DNA of 64,000 nucleotides, taken from positions 160,303 through 224,302 of the forward strand of contig JAYELS010000021.1 of NCBI GenBank assembly GCA_034717695.1. Reading direction: 5' to 3'. The DNA is from NAT127 sp034717695 (lineage in GTDB: Bacteria > Pseudomonadota > Gammaproteobacteria > Pseudomonadales > Porticoccaceae). The notes under the pieces are model-generated. The model saw only the letters and a program-made list of their open reading frames with translations, made no database searches and was not told the DNA's origin. Made by a program: the position numbers and the translations under genes. This document shows, one piece after another, positions 1 through 8,387 of this stretch (its first letter is position 1; each line of letters opens with the position of its first letter).

Positions 1-511
1 CGTTGAGGGCCCGATGGATCTCCTCCAGCATCAGCGGCATCTCGCCAAACCACACCACATGGGGGCGCAGGGTCCCCGCCTCGCCGCAACAGGGGCAGCG
101 GTCGTCGGTCCCGATATCGGCTGTGACCGGGTGCAGGGCGTCGCTCCGAACGCAGCGCATCCGCAGCAGTTCGCCGTGCATGTGAACGAGGTTGCGGGAG
201 CCGGCCCGCTCGTGGAGGTCGTCGATGTTCTGGGTGACCAGCAAGAACTCCCCGGCAAAATCCGCCTCCAGCCGCGCCAGGGCGAGGTGGGCGGGGTTCG
301 GGGCCACGGCGTCGCTCAGCAACTGGCGGCGGCGCTGGTTGTAAAAGCCGTGTACCAGGGCCGGATTGGCGGCAAATCCCTCCGGGGTGGCCACGTCCTC
401 GATGCGGTGCTCCTCCCAGAGGCCATCGCTGGCGCGAAAGGTTCTTATCCCCGACTCGGCGGAAATACCGGCGCCGGTGAGCACCAGGATGCGGCGGTAA
501 CGGCGTGCCAC
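1..511 (-). CDS. cobB: NAD-dependent protein deacylase (sirtuin, CobB-like), partial
   Basis: The C-terminus is cut by the window edge; about 170 codons are visible. This is a cytosolic sirtuin that removes acyl groups from lysines using NAD+. Visible are the Rossmann motif GAGIS near residues 13-17, QNIDDLH, the HGEL catalytic histidine, a zinc site of the form C-V-R-S ... C-P-C-C (the reduced cysteine pattern also found in E. coli CobB) and LRPHVVWFGE, typical of the CobB/SIRT5 class. The only usable in-frame start is GTG at 511, because a TGA lies just upstream. It begins four bases after the stop of the LLM oxidoreductase gene, so the two are probably co-transcribed. The family is firm; deacetylase versus desuccinylase preference is inference. 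Confidence 0.9.
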   Translation of the reverse strand, partial: MARRYRRILVLTGAGISAESGIRTFRASDGLWEEHRIEDVATPEGFAANPALVHGFYNQRRRQLLSDAVAPNPAHLALARLEADFAGEFLLVTQNIDDLHERAGSRNLVHMHGELLRMRCVRSDALHPVTADIGTDDRCPCCGEAGTLRPHVVWFGEMPLMLEEIHRALN

Positions 512-515
512 GGCA

Positions 516-1520
516 TCAGCCCTTCACCAGCTTCGCCAGGGCGCGGATATGGCCTTCCCGGTCGGCGTGACCCGGCAGATTGGTGATGAAGGCGGAGACA
601 CCGATGTCCGCAAGCCCGTCGATGTAGGACTTCACATACGCCGGCGTGCCCGCCACGGTGTGGATGCCGGCGAGGTACTCGGTGAACTCGGGGCCCAATT
701 CGTCGAGGGCCTGGACGTTGCGACCATTGACCACGCAGTGCTCGGAAACGTCGTAGCGGCTCTCCAGGATCCGCAGTTTCGCCACGATCTCGGGGGGCAG
801 GGCGGCGAGCTTTTCCGGGGTGTACAGCAACGTCAGGGCATTGGTGACGAGAAACGCCTTGATGTCGTCGAGGGCCTGGGCCCGGGTGTCGCGGATGGCG
901 CAGAAGGCGGTGACCCAGATTTCCACATCCTCGGGCTTGCGCCCGGCGTCCCTCGCCGCCTGGCGGATCATCCCGATCTTGCGGGCGGTGTCATCCAGAT
1001 CGCCGTCGGTGAAGATGATGGCCCCGTCGGCCCGCTCCCCCGCCAGCTTCATGGCCTTGGGGCCAAAGGCGGAGTAGAACACCGGGGGCCTGCGGGGGTA
1101 ATGCAGGGGTGCCACCGGCCGCCCCTCCCAGCTGATGGGCTTGCCGGCGAACAGGTCGTCGAGGGCATCCCAGTATTGGCGCATCTCCACCTGGGTGGCG
1201 GGCTTGCGACCGATGGCGATGACGTTGCCACCCCCCACCGCGAGGCCCAGGGCCATGCGCCCGCCGGACAGGTCCTGCAGGCTCGAAAAGCCATTGGCGA
1301 CAGTCAGCGGATGGCGCAGGAACGGGCCGGTGACGAAGGGCGTGATGATCGCCCGCTCGGTTTCCATGGCGGCGATGGTCATGCTCACGTAGAGGTCGTG
1401 CCAAGCGGCGGGGGAATCGCCGATGCCGATGATGTCGTAGCCGAGTTCACCCGACAGGCGCACCTCGGCGCGAAAATCCTCGAGGCTGGCGCCCCACATG
1501 TGTTCCACACCCAGTTTCAT
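516..1520 (-). CDS. LLM-class flavin-dependent oxidoreductase
   Basis: 334 aa, about the usual length for luciferase-like TIM-barrel oxidoreductases that use FMN or F420 for monooxygenation or hydride transfer. It starts MKLGVEHMWG, has the family core 'LSGGRMALGLAVGGGN' near residue 85 and later 'AGERADGAIIF'. ATG at 1520 is preceded by a strong GGGAGG ribosome site. It is followed immediately by the sirtuin gene and preceded by a DUF4345 membrane protein. Whether it is a monooxygenase or an F420-type dehydrogenase cannot be told from the sequence. The surrounding oxygenases suggest a catabolic oxidation. Confidence 0.85.
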   Translation of the reverse strand: MKLGVEHMWGASLEDFRAEVRLSGELGYDIIGIGDSPAAWHDLYVSMTIAAMETERAIITPFVTGPFLRHPLTVANGFSSLQDLSGGRMALGLAVGGGNVIAIGRKPATQVEMRQYWDALDDLFAGKPISWEGRPVAPLHYPRRPPVFYSAFGPKAMKLAGERADGAIIFTDGDLDDTARKIGMIRQAARDAGRKPEDVEIWVTAFCAIRDTRAQALDDIKAFLVTNALTLLYTPEKLAALPPEIVAKLRILESRYDVSEHCVVNGRNVQALDELGPEFTEYLAGIHTVAGTPAYVKSYIDGLADIGVSAFITNLPGHADREGHIRALAKLVKG

Positions 1521-1540
1521 GGTTTTCCTCCCGGTGTCTG

Positions 1541-1927
1541 TCAGTGGCTCAAGGGGCGCGGGGTGCGGGCGGCGGCGATCAACACCACCGCCACCACCGC
1601 CTCCGAGGCCAGGGCCGGGGTCATCGCCGGATCGAAGCCATCGAGGGCGATGGACAGAAGGCGCATGGCGATGTAGCCCACCCAGGTGACGCCCAGCACC
1701 ATCAGCACCGGGGCCCGCACGGGGGGCCTCGCCAGCGCCCAGAACATCAGCAGGCCCTGGATCAGGAAGCTGCCGTAGATGGCACGCACCTCGCTAAAGC
1801 CCAGGGCGCCCTCGGGGCTCAGGCCCGTCATGGGCCCCAGGGCGTCCACCGCCACCACCGAGTAGAGGCCGAACCCCATCAGGGCGACGGCGAGCAGGGC
1901 CACCAGGCCGTTGAGCAGTTTTTCCAT
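1541..1927 (-). CDS. DUF4345-like small integral membrane protein
   Basis: 128 aa with four hydrophobic stretches: roughly residues 5-27, 48-67, 70-90 and 105-120. The loop motif VRAIYGSF matches the R-x-IYG signature of DUF4345 proteins. No catalytic residues are apparent, and the function of the family is unknown to me. It lies 20 bases upstream of the LLM oxidoreductase and 58 bases downstream of an SDR in a same-strand run, so it is probably part of that operon. The DUF assignment rests on the motif and topology only. Confidence 0.6.
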   Translation of the reverse strand: MEKLLNGLVALLAVALMGFGLYSVVAVDALGPMTGLSPEGALGFSEVRAIYGSFLIQGLLMFWALARPPVRAPVLMVLGVTWVGYIAMRLLSIALDGFDPAMTPALASEAVVAVVLIAAARTPRPLSH

Positions 1928-1985
1928 GGTCGTACTCCTTGTCAGTCACACGCCAGCAGGCGTGCTGGTGTCGGGATAGAAACAG

Positions 1986-2744
1986 TCAACGGGCGGCGTC
2001 GATCATGAAGCCGCCGTCGGGCATGAAGCTGTAGCCGGTCATGTAGCCGGACTCCTCGCTGGCGAGGAACAGCACCACCGGGGCGATGTCGTTGTCCGGG
2101 GAGCCCATGCGGGGGATGGGGAAAAGATCCCCCGGGTCCCAGTCGTTTGCCGTGACGGCGGTCTCGAAGGAGTCGGTAATGGCCACCGGGCACACCACAT
2201 TGACGGTGATGGCGTCCCGCGCCCACTCCCGGGCGGCGACCCGGGAGAGGGCGCGCACCCCCTCCTTGGCCACCGCGTAGGGCACATAGCCCTCCTTGCC
2301 GATAAAGCCCACGCTGGAGGCAAAGTTGATCACCCGGCCATTGCGGCCCTTCATGTAGGGGTAACAGGCCTGCATGAACAGCAGGTGGGCGAAGGGCCCG
2401 CCCTGCATCTGGTGGGTGAGCCGCTCGAGGGTGGTATCGAGGGCCGTGCCCATGGTGGTGGTCACATCCATGGCGTTGTTGACAAGGATATCCACGGTGC
2501 CGAAGGTCTCCACCGTGCCCGCCACGGCGGCGCCGATATCCGCGGGCACCGTGACATCGCAGGGGATGCCGATGGCCTCGCCACCGGCGTCGCGGATTTC
2601 CCTCACCACCCTGTCCACCGCCTCGGCGGTGCGGGACAGCACCGCCACCTTCGCCCCCTCGGCGGCAAAACGCATGGCGACGGCGCGGCCAATGCCGCGG
2701 CTGGCGCCGGTGACGATGGCCACTTTGCCCTGCAGTCTTCCCAT
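1986..2744 (-). CDS. SDR family oxidoreductase
   Basis: 252 aa classical short-chain dehydrogenase. The cofactor motif TGASRGIG is at residues 13-20, followed by LSRT rather than an acidic residue at the end of beta-2, which favours NADP(H). The usual NNAG is NNAMD here. The catalytic Ser-Tyr-Lys set is present as FASSV and YAVAK. ATG at 2744 has a GAGGAAATCACC leader with a good ribosome site. The gene sits between the epimerase-like gene and DUF4345, all on the minus strand. It probably oxidises or reduces a hydroxyl/keto group on the catabolic substrate; the exact substrate is unknown. Confidence 0.88.
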   Translation of the reverse strand: MGRLQGKVAIVTGASRGIGRAVAMRFAAEGAKVAVLSRTAEAVDRVVREIRDAGGEAIGIPCDVTVPADIGAAVAGTVETFGTVDILVNNAMDVTTTMGTALDTTLERLTHQMQGGPFAHLLFMQACYPYMKGRNGRVINFASSVGFIGKEGYVPYAVAKEGVRALSRVAAREWARDAITVNVVCPVAITDSFETAVTANDWDPGDLFPIPRMGSPDNDIAPVVLFLASEESGYMTGYSFMPDGGFMIDAAR

Positions 2745-2799
2745 GGTGATTTCCTCTTGTTGTCGGGCCCGGTGATTGCCGCCGGTGCGGACGGCGGCG

Positions 2800-3762
2800 T
2801 CAGGCCGCCGGTTTGTCGAGGGCGTCCCTCAGGGTCGCCATCAGGTCGTAGCGGGGTTCGAACCCGGTGGCGCGGATCTTGCGGTCGTCGAACAGGGTGT
2901 GGGTGGAGAGCACCTCGACGCTGAAGCGGGTGAGGGGCGGATTCTTGCCGTAGGGGGTCACCTTCTCCATCAACCAGCCGAGGGCCATGGCGAGGCCCTT
3001 GGGCAGGTTCATCACCCGCGTCTGGCGCCCGAACAGCTGGTCGAGGGCGGTCTTGAGGTCGAGCCAGCAGATGTCGTAGCCCTTGACCAGGAAGATTTCC
3101 GGCCTGGCGACCGGGACCTCCAGCAGGTGCGCCATGGCCCGGCCGGTGTCGCGGCCATCCATGCAGGAGTAGCGCCACTGGCCGCCGCCGATCACCGCGA
3201 AGGAGCCCTTTTCATAACCCGCCATGATGGCCGGCAGGGCGGAACTGTCGCGCTTGCCGAGGGTGTTGGAGGGGCGGAGGATGAGCAGCTCGACACCGCT
3301 GCCGGGGGCCAGGTCGAGCAGCGCCCGCTCCCGCTCGGCGGCGATGCGGCTGTAGCTGTAGCGGGGTTTGATGGGGTAGTTCTCGTCGATGGCGGTCACC
3401 GGCCGGTCGAAGCCGTAGATCATCACCGTGCTCAGCTGGACAAAGCGTTTGGCCCCCGCCGCCCGGGCGGCGTTGAACAGCCGCGAGGTGAGGTCGATTT
3501 CCACCCGGCGGCGCTCGGCGTCGGCGAGGTGCATGCGGGTCTCGGCCACGCAATTGAGCACCGCGCCGCCGGGCGCGATGGCTTGGGCGAGTTGCCCCGG
3601 GTCGTCGAAGTTGGCGCGGACGATGGTCACCGGCAGGGTTTCGAGAAAGCGGCAGTCGCTGCCCTGGCGCACCACGCAGACCACCTCGTGGCCGGCGAGG
3701 GTCAATTGCTCGGCGGTGTGGCTGCCCAGGTAGCCGGTGGCACCAAAAACAGTGGTTTTCAT
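2800..3762 (-). CDS. NAD-dependent epimerase/dehydratase (extended SDR)
   Basis: 320 aa from ATG at 3762 (MKTTVFGATGYLG). Longer readings into the upstream region contain no conserved sequence. The N-terminal GATGYLG at residues 7-13 is the extended-SDR nucleotide site. The active-site region reads YSYSR near residues 135-139, so the lysine of YxxxK is Arg here, while QLSTVM supplies the Ser/Thr. It resembles the family containing 3-beta-hydroxysteroid dehydrogenases and sugar epimerases. It lies downstream of the tannase-like gene and a terminator, so it probably has its own promoter. The reaction is not assignable. Confidence 0.75.
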   Translation of the reverse strand: MKTTVFGATGYLGSHTAEQLTLAGHEVVCVVRQGSDCRFLETLPVTIVRANFDDPGQLAQAIAPGGAVLNCVAETRMHLADAERRRVEIDLTSRLFNAARAAGAKRFVQLSTVMIYGFDRPVTAIDENYPIKPRYSYSRIAAERERALLDLAPGSGVELLILRPSNTLGKRDSSALPAIMAGYEKGSFAVIGGGQWRYSCMDGRDTGRAMAHLLEVPVARPEIFLVKGYDICWLDLKTALDQLFGRQTRVMNLPKGLAMALGWLMEKVTPYGKNPPLTRFSVEVLSTHTLFDDRKIRATGFEPRYDLMATLRDALDKPAA

Positions 3763-3861
3763 GGCGGGCCCTTGATTGCGAAGTGTCGTTATCGGTTTTG
3801 TTGTCGTCGAGGCGCCCTCGACCGCCTGGACTTTAGCAAAAATCGGCGCCCCGGGGGCCAT

Positions 3862-3892
3862 AAAAAAAACCGGCGGCATCACTGCCGCCGGC
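3862..3892 (-). terminator. Rho-independent terminator
   Basis: On the minus strand GCCGGCGGCA-gtga-TGCCGCCGGt forms a strong hairpin followed by eight T. It lies 40 bases past the stop of the tannase-like gene and separates it from the downstream epimerase/SDR run. Confidence 0.85.
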
Positions 3893-3931
3893 GCTTTACG
3901 GGAACCCGGCGGGGCCGGGATCAGCATGCCG

Positions 3932-5515
3932 TCATTTGCACACCCAGTTGGCGGCATCGTAGGGGAAGGCCCCCTCCCGGGCATTGAATACCGCCTGCTG
4001 GGGATGGGGGCAGAGCAGCACGGTGCGGGACAGGGTGGGTGGTTGCGCCGCCGCCTGCTGGCCGGGGACGACCCGCTGGGCAGAGGCGCTGGCGACGATC
4101 TCGTCGGGGCGCTTGCCCTCCTCGGCCCAGGCGATCACCTTGTCGAGGAAGCGCTCCGGCGAGTCCTGGGGGCCGGGGCCTCCGCCGCAGTGCAACACCC
4201 CGGGCACCATGTACACCCGCACGAAGTCGTCGGTGCCGGGGACGGTTTTCTTGAGGTCGTCGTAGTACTCGATGGCGTTGGCGGGGGGCACCGCGTTCTC
4301 GCCGATGGGGGCCCAGATGATCAGCTTGCCACCCGCCTTCTTGAAGCCCGACAGATCGGGGCTCACCGCGCCCCAGTCTGCGTGGTGGTCGCCGAGTATC
4401 TTCAGGTGCTCGGGATTGTCGAAGTCGAGATCGGTGATCATGTTGAAGTCGGCTTTATTGAAGTACATGCCCCGCAGGATGCTCTGGCCGATGCCGAAGG
4501 AGGACGGCGGCGGGTTGGGGGCCCAGGGGTTGTTCATGTCCTTGCTGGTGGGCTTGGTGTTGCCGATCAGGAACGACGACCAGCCGGTGGGGTTGGTGGG
4601 GCTGAAGCCGGGGGCATCGACCCCCGGTGCCACCGGGAAGCGACCGGTGATGCGCTTGATCATGTCCACCTGGGGCCCGGTGAGGCAGCTGTCGGCGTCG
4701 GCTCCGGGGCACTTGAGAGTGGCCACGTCGAAGCCGCAGACATTGACGTCCCGCACCAGGCCATCGGGCCCGGCGCAGTGCTCCGCCACCTTGCGCTCCA
4801 GCAGGGCCAGCTTGGCCGGCGGCACCCAGCGGTCGGGGTTCTCCACCAGGTACTGGACGATCCAGGGAAACCACACGCTGTTGCCATTGCCGAAGCCGGT
4901 GGACACCACGATGCCGTCGTAGTCGTCGGGGTGGTGGAGGGCCGCCATGGCCCCCATCCGGCCGCCCCCGGAGCAACCCAGGTGATAGCGGTGGAGCTTG
5001 TCCTCCATGGCGTAGTAGGCCCGGGTGATGGCCTGGGTGGCCACCGCCGAGACATGGGCGCCCCGGTGGCCGTGGTCGAGCTTGGCGGCCGGGTTGTCGA
5101 TGGCGAAGTCCCACATCATGCCCTTGTGGCCGGTATCGGAGCCCGCCACCGCAAAGCCCTGGTTGAGCAGCTGCAGGGTGGTGCCGGCGTAGTAACTGCC
5201 GAGCATGTCGGTGGCGGTGGTGGTGGGCACGAAGCCGGCCGCGGCGCCGAGGCCGACGAAGTAGTAGCGGCCGTTGAAGCGCTCATCCGGCAGCATCACG
5301 GTGAATTCGACCCGGTTGGGGCCGGGGTTCTGGGTGATGATGTGGCCCACCACCTCGCAGTGGGCGACGGGGGCGTCGATGGCCTTGACGGAATCGATCA
5401 CCGCGTCCTTGGGGGTGATGGCGCGGATGCCGTCGAGGGTGCACTGCTCGCCGGCGGATACGCCGCCCGCGAGGGCCGCGAGGGTAAGGGTGAGGGGTAA
5501 GGCTCGTCTGATCAT
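3932..5515 (-). CDS. Tannase/feruloyl-esterase family hydrolase, secreted
   Basis: 527 aa, in the normal range for the tannase family of alpha/beta hydrolases, which cleave ester bonds of aromatic or acyl esters outside the cytoplasm. A signal peptide ends near VSAGEQ at residues 19-24. The nucleophile elbow is GCSGGGR, and the late histidine is HCGGGPGP. The catalytic-acid strand, normally W-h-G-x-x-D, reads WAPIGEN, so Asp appears to be replaced by Glu. A terminator follows. The 245-base upstream gap has a weak -35 TTGACA (minus strand, 5641-5636) but no island operator. It may release an esterified substrate before uptake. Confidence 0.85.
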   Translation of the reverse strand: MIRRALPLTLTLAALAGGVSAGEQCTLDGIRAITPKDAVIDSVKAIDAPVAHCEVVGHIITQNPGPNRVEFTVMLPDERFNGRYYFVGLGAAAGFVPTTTATDMLGSYYAGTTLQLLNQGFAVAGSDTGHKGMMWDFAIDNPAAKLDHGHRGAHVSAVATQAITRAYYAMEDKLHRYHLGCSGGGRMGAMAALHHPDDYDGIVVSTGFGNGNSVWFPWIVQYLVENPDRWVPPAKLALLERKVAEHCAGPDGLVRDVNVCGFDVATLKCPGADADSCLTGPQVDMIKRITGRFPVAPGVDAPGFSPTNPTGWSSFLIGNTKPTSKDMNNPWAPNPPPSSFGIGQSILRGMYFNKADFNMITDLDFDNPEHLKILGDHHADWGAVSPDLSGFKKAGGKLIIWAPIGENAVPPANAIEYYDDLKKTVPGTDDFVRVYMVPGVLHCGGGPGPQDSPERFLDKVIAWAEEGKRPDEIVASASAQRVVPGQQAAAQPPTLSRTVLLCPHPQQAVFNAREGAFPYDAANWVCK

Positions 5516-5760
5516 GGAATCCTCCGGAGCCGTGGCGGACCGATTGGGCCAGCCCGGGCAGGCTTTGGTTGCGTTATAGGTATCGGGGATGACGCGACGC
5601 GGGGTCGGTTTGAGTAAGGTTTAATTTGTCTTATGTGTCAAACTTTTTCCGCGCGGGGGGGGAAGGAGGCGGGGGGCGGGCGGGGAAAAAGACAGCCGGG
5701 AGGACCCTCGGGCCCACCCCGGCCGGTAGCCAGGACAGCTCAAACGGGGAACCGCGAACC

Positions 5761-6876
5761 TCAGGGGAGGCTGTTCCAGAACCCGTGCACCGGATCGCTG
5801 CCGTCGCGGCGGCCCTGGACCATCTCGCCGAACATGCCCTCGTCCATCACCGCGGTGCAGGGCTGGGTCATGTTCCAGTCCATCACAAAGGTGTGCTGGG
5901 CGATCTTCCACACCCCGGCGCGGCGCTCGAAGCGGTCCAGGTAGCGGCCGCCCACCAGAATGTCGAGATCGCCCTCGGGGCCGGGCACGGTCTGCACCGC
6001 GATCACGTAGCTCTCCCCCACCGCCCGGTCGCCGTCGATGTCGAACCAGCAGTTGTTGACGGAGTGGAACACCCGCCTGGAGGTCTCCGCCACGGTGCGC
6101 AGGATCTGGGGTGCGAAGTCCCTGGCCGGGCCGTTGAAGGCGCCGGTGATCACCGTGGCGTCGTCGTGGAAGGGGGAGGCGAGCAGGGCCTCGTCGCCGC
6201 GATCGACGCCGCGGCAGTAGGCCAGCAGCAGCTCCTTGAGGGTCTCCCGGGACAACAGGGCGTCGATATCGGCGTCGGTGATGGGGCGTTCGGTCATGGT
6301 GTTTCCCTCGGATGTGGCGGCGCGGAAATCCGCCGACTGGATGGCGAGAAAGAGGTTGCCCGGATCCCGGGCGCCGTGGCCCCCCAGGGGCACGAAGTGG
6401 CCGCTGGCGAGGGTCGCCTCGGCGTAACTGGCGGCGGACGGGCGGTTGATGTTCCAGTCCAGCACGTAGCTCCGGTGGCTGATGCGCCAGGCGCCGTCCC
6501 GCCAGGCGTGGCGGTCCAGGTAGCGCCCCCCCACCAGGCTCTGCACCGGTCCCTGGTCGGTGTGGGACTCGGCATAGGCGATGACATAGCTCTCGGAGAT
6601 GGCGAGGTCGCCCCGCACCTTGATCCACACATTGGCGGGGCGGTGCAGGGTCACCGGGGACCGGCGCTGCATGGGCACCAGCAGGGCCACCAGTTCCGCC
6701 GCCGGGCCGTTGAAGAAGCCGTAGTCGACCCGGGCGTCCGGGTGGTAGACGCTGGCGAGCAGCCCAGCGTCGGCGCGGTCGATGCCCCGGGCGTGGTTGG
6801 CCAGGTTATCGGCGATAGCCTGCTTGTCCCGCAGCGCGGCGAGGGCCGCGCGCTGGTTGTCTGTTATTGCGGTCAT
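5761..6876 (-). CDS. Fused double SnoaL-like (NTF2-fold) protein
   Basis: 371 aa, twice the usual size of a SnoaL-like protein. Domain 1 (about residues 8-165) and domain 2 (about 195-345) are clear repeats: each has LVGGRYLDR followed about ten residues later by W-[RK]-I-[SA] and then DWN. The start chosen is ATG 6876, after GGGAG; the GTG at 6882 has no ribosome site. An internal ATG at 6297 has its own GAGG site, so domain 2 may also be made alone or may descend from a separate gene. It follows the Rieske alpha gene by nine bases. Beta subunits of ring hydroxylases have this fold, so a beta-like or isomerase role is possible. Confidence 0.85.
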   Translation of the reverse strand: MTAITDNQRAALAALRDKQAIADNLANHARGIDRADAGLLASVYHPDARVDYGFFNGPAAELVALLVPMQRRSPVTLHRPANVWIKVRGDLAISESYVIAYAESHTDQGPVQSLVGGRYLDRHAWRDGAWRISHRSYVLDWNINRPSAASYAEATLASGHFVPLGGHGARDPGNLFLAIQSADFRAATSEGNTMTERPITDADIDALLSRETLKELLLAYCRGVDRGDEALLASPFHDDATVITGAFNGPARDFAPQILRTVAETSRRVFHSVNNCWFDIDGDRAVGESYVIAVQTVPGPEGDLDILVGGRYLDRFERRAGVWKIAQHTFVMDWNMTQPCTAVMDEGMFGEMVQGRRDGSDPVHGFWNSLP

Positions 6877-6885
6877 GGCCACTCC

Positions 6886-8274
6886 CTACCGGTAAAGGTA
6901 CTTGTCGAGGGTGAGCTGGAAGTGCCGGATGCGGGACTCCTGGTAGTTGCCGAGGGTCTGGCCGCGCTTCTTCGAGGCCTTGAAGCCCTCCTGCTGGCCC
7001 CGCAGGTTGTTGGTGTCCTGGTCGTAGACGTGGCCCATGCCCGGGTCCATGCCGGGCACCGTGGTGTAGGAGGTATCGATGCCGATGCGCACCGGCTCCG
7101 CCGGCGGCGGCGCTTCCCCCTGGTCCGGCACGGGGCGCAGGAACAGCAAGTCGAAAAGGCTTTTGTCCGGGTCGTTGCCGAGGGGCCGGAAGCGGTAGAC
7201 CATGGGCAGGGACACCCCGGGAAACAGCACCATGTTGGGAAACAGGTGGTACTCGATGGTGTCGATCACCTCGCTGTCGCTGTAGCCGTCGAGGCTGGCG
7301 TTGTAGCGCTCGCCGAGAACCTTGCGCAGGTGGCGGGCCATCACCGTGCGGGCGCTCTCCCCCTCCCCGACGATCAGGTCCTCCGTCACCGCCGAGCGAT
7401 CCCCCACCAGCATGCGGTCGACCAGATCCTGCTCGCTCAGGGGCTCCTTGAGGTGGGGGCTGGCGACACCCAAGGCTGCGAAGAAGCGCGACACGTGCTC
7501 CCCATAGGTGTCGTACTGGACGTTGGCGTCCCCCACCCCGTAGAGCAGTTGCGGGTGGGTTTCCAGCACATGGTAGGACTCCAGGAAGGCCTCCATGGCG
7601 GTCTTCCAGTTGCAGGGCAGCTCCTTCTGGACATGCAGTTCCACGTAGCGCCGGTCCATGTGCCAGTTGCGGAAGTGGTCCGGCAGCACCCCCATGAAGT
7701 CCTCCAGGGCGGGCGCCTCCGGGTCCATGTTGATGAACACGAACCCGCCCCAGAGGCCGACCCGCGCCTGGGGCAGCTGGAATTTTTCCGGGTTGCCGGT
7801 GACGTGGGGGAAATCCCAATCGCAGGGGATCTCCTTGAGGGTGCCGTCGAGGTTCCAGGTCCAGCCGTGGTAGGGGCAGCGCAGCTGTTGGGTGCAGCCT
7901 TCGGAGCCGCTCGGCCGCAGCTTGGTGCCCCGGTGCAGGCAGGCGTTGTAGTAGGCGCGAATCTCCCCCGACTCGGTGCGCAGCACCACGAAGGAGTAAT
8001 CGCCGATGTCGTAGGTGATGAAATCCCCCGCCTCGGGGATATGCTCCTCCCGGCACACCCACTGCCACACCCGGGGCCAGAGGCGTTCCATTTCCCGGTC
8101 GAACACGGCCCGGGAGGTGTAGCGCTCATAGCCGATATCCTCGTCGCCGAGGAAGCTGTAGGACTCCTCCGCCAGCACCGGCGGCACCGGGCGGCCCTCC
8201 CGGTGGATGATGTCCTGGACGCTGTCCCCGGGACAGCGGGCCTGTCCCGGCAAGGGTTTGAGTGGCTGGTTCAT
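6886..8274 (-). CDS. Rieske non-heme iron oxygenase, alpha subunit
   Basis: 462 aa. The N-terminal Rieske domain has C112-x-H114 and C133-x2-H136 binding the 2Fe-2S cluster. The C-terminal ring-hydroxylase domain has H235 and H240 as mononuclear iron ligands in ESYHVLETHP. The residue that transfers electrons between centres, usually Asp, is Glu232. It hydroxylates or demethylates an organic substrate with O2 and needs a ferredoxin/reductase; one ferredoxin lies at 10690-11004. It is co-transcribed with the double SnoaL gene. Upstream is a motif shared with the TonB receptor at 33321. The substrate is unknown. Confidence 0.93.
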   Translation of the reverse strand: MNQPLKPLPGQARCPGDSVQDIIHREGRPVPPVLAEESYSFLGDEDIGYERYTSRAVFDREMERLWPRVWQWVCREEHIPEAGDFITYDIGDYSFVVLRTESGEIRAYYNACLHRGTKLRPSGSEGCTQQLRCPYHGWTWNLDGTLKEIPCDWDFPHVTGNPEKFQLPQARVGLWGGFVFINMDPEAPALEDFMGVLPDHFRNWHMDRRYVELHVQKELPCNWKTAMEAFLESYHVLETHPQLLYGVGDANVQYDTYGEHVSRFFAALGVASPHLKEPLSEQDLVDRMLVGDRSAVTEDLIVGEGESARTVMARHLRKVLGERYNASLDGYSDSEVIDTIEYHLFPNMVLFPGVSLPMVYRFRPLGNDPDKSLFDLLFLRPVPDQGEAPPPAEPVRIGIDTSYTTVPGMDPGMGHVYDQDTNNLRGQQEGFKASKKRGQTLGNYQESRIRHFQLTLDKYLYR

Positions 8275-8322
8275 GGTGGTTACCCCGCGTTGTGATTATG
8301 GCTGGATGGCGCCCGGCGCCTC

Positions 8323-8349
8323 TTACGAACTAGAACTATAATTCTATAA
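8323..8349 (-). promoter_or_regulatory. Motif II: putative operator/promoter element
   Basis: Plus-strand TACGAACTAGAAC and the following TATAATTCTAT closely match a second copy at 33409-33435. Both lie upstream of a minus-strand gene in the same orientation. The core AGAAC-TATA-ATTCT is an inverted repeat. It lies about 50 bases before the Rieske start at 8274 and contains an AT-rich stretch that could include a -10 box. No copy of the ten-fold island palindrome is present here, so a different regulator is likely. Confidence 0.5.
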
Positions 8350-8387
8350 AATACTGGATCCTTCCACCGCCGCTGTCAACAGGGGCG

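Noticed and set aside
1981..2000. AAACAGTC half-site near 1985 as an eleventh operator
   Set aside because: Only one arm is present and it overlaps the end of an SDR gene, with no promoter around it.
5761..6876. Polyketide biosynthesis, suggested by SnoaL and ABM domain names
   Set aside because: There is no polyketide synthase, acyl carrier protein or tailoring cluster; these families are common in catabolism.
5626..8295. A very long open frame (889 codons) on the plus strand
   Set aside because: It is antisense to the SnoaL and Rieske genes, which have clear motifs. Long antisense frames are normal at this GC content, and its translation has no recognisable domains.
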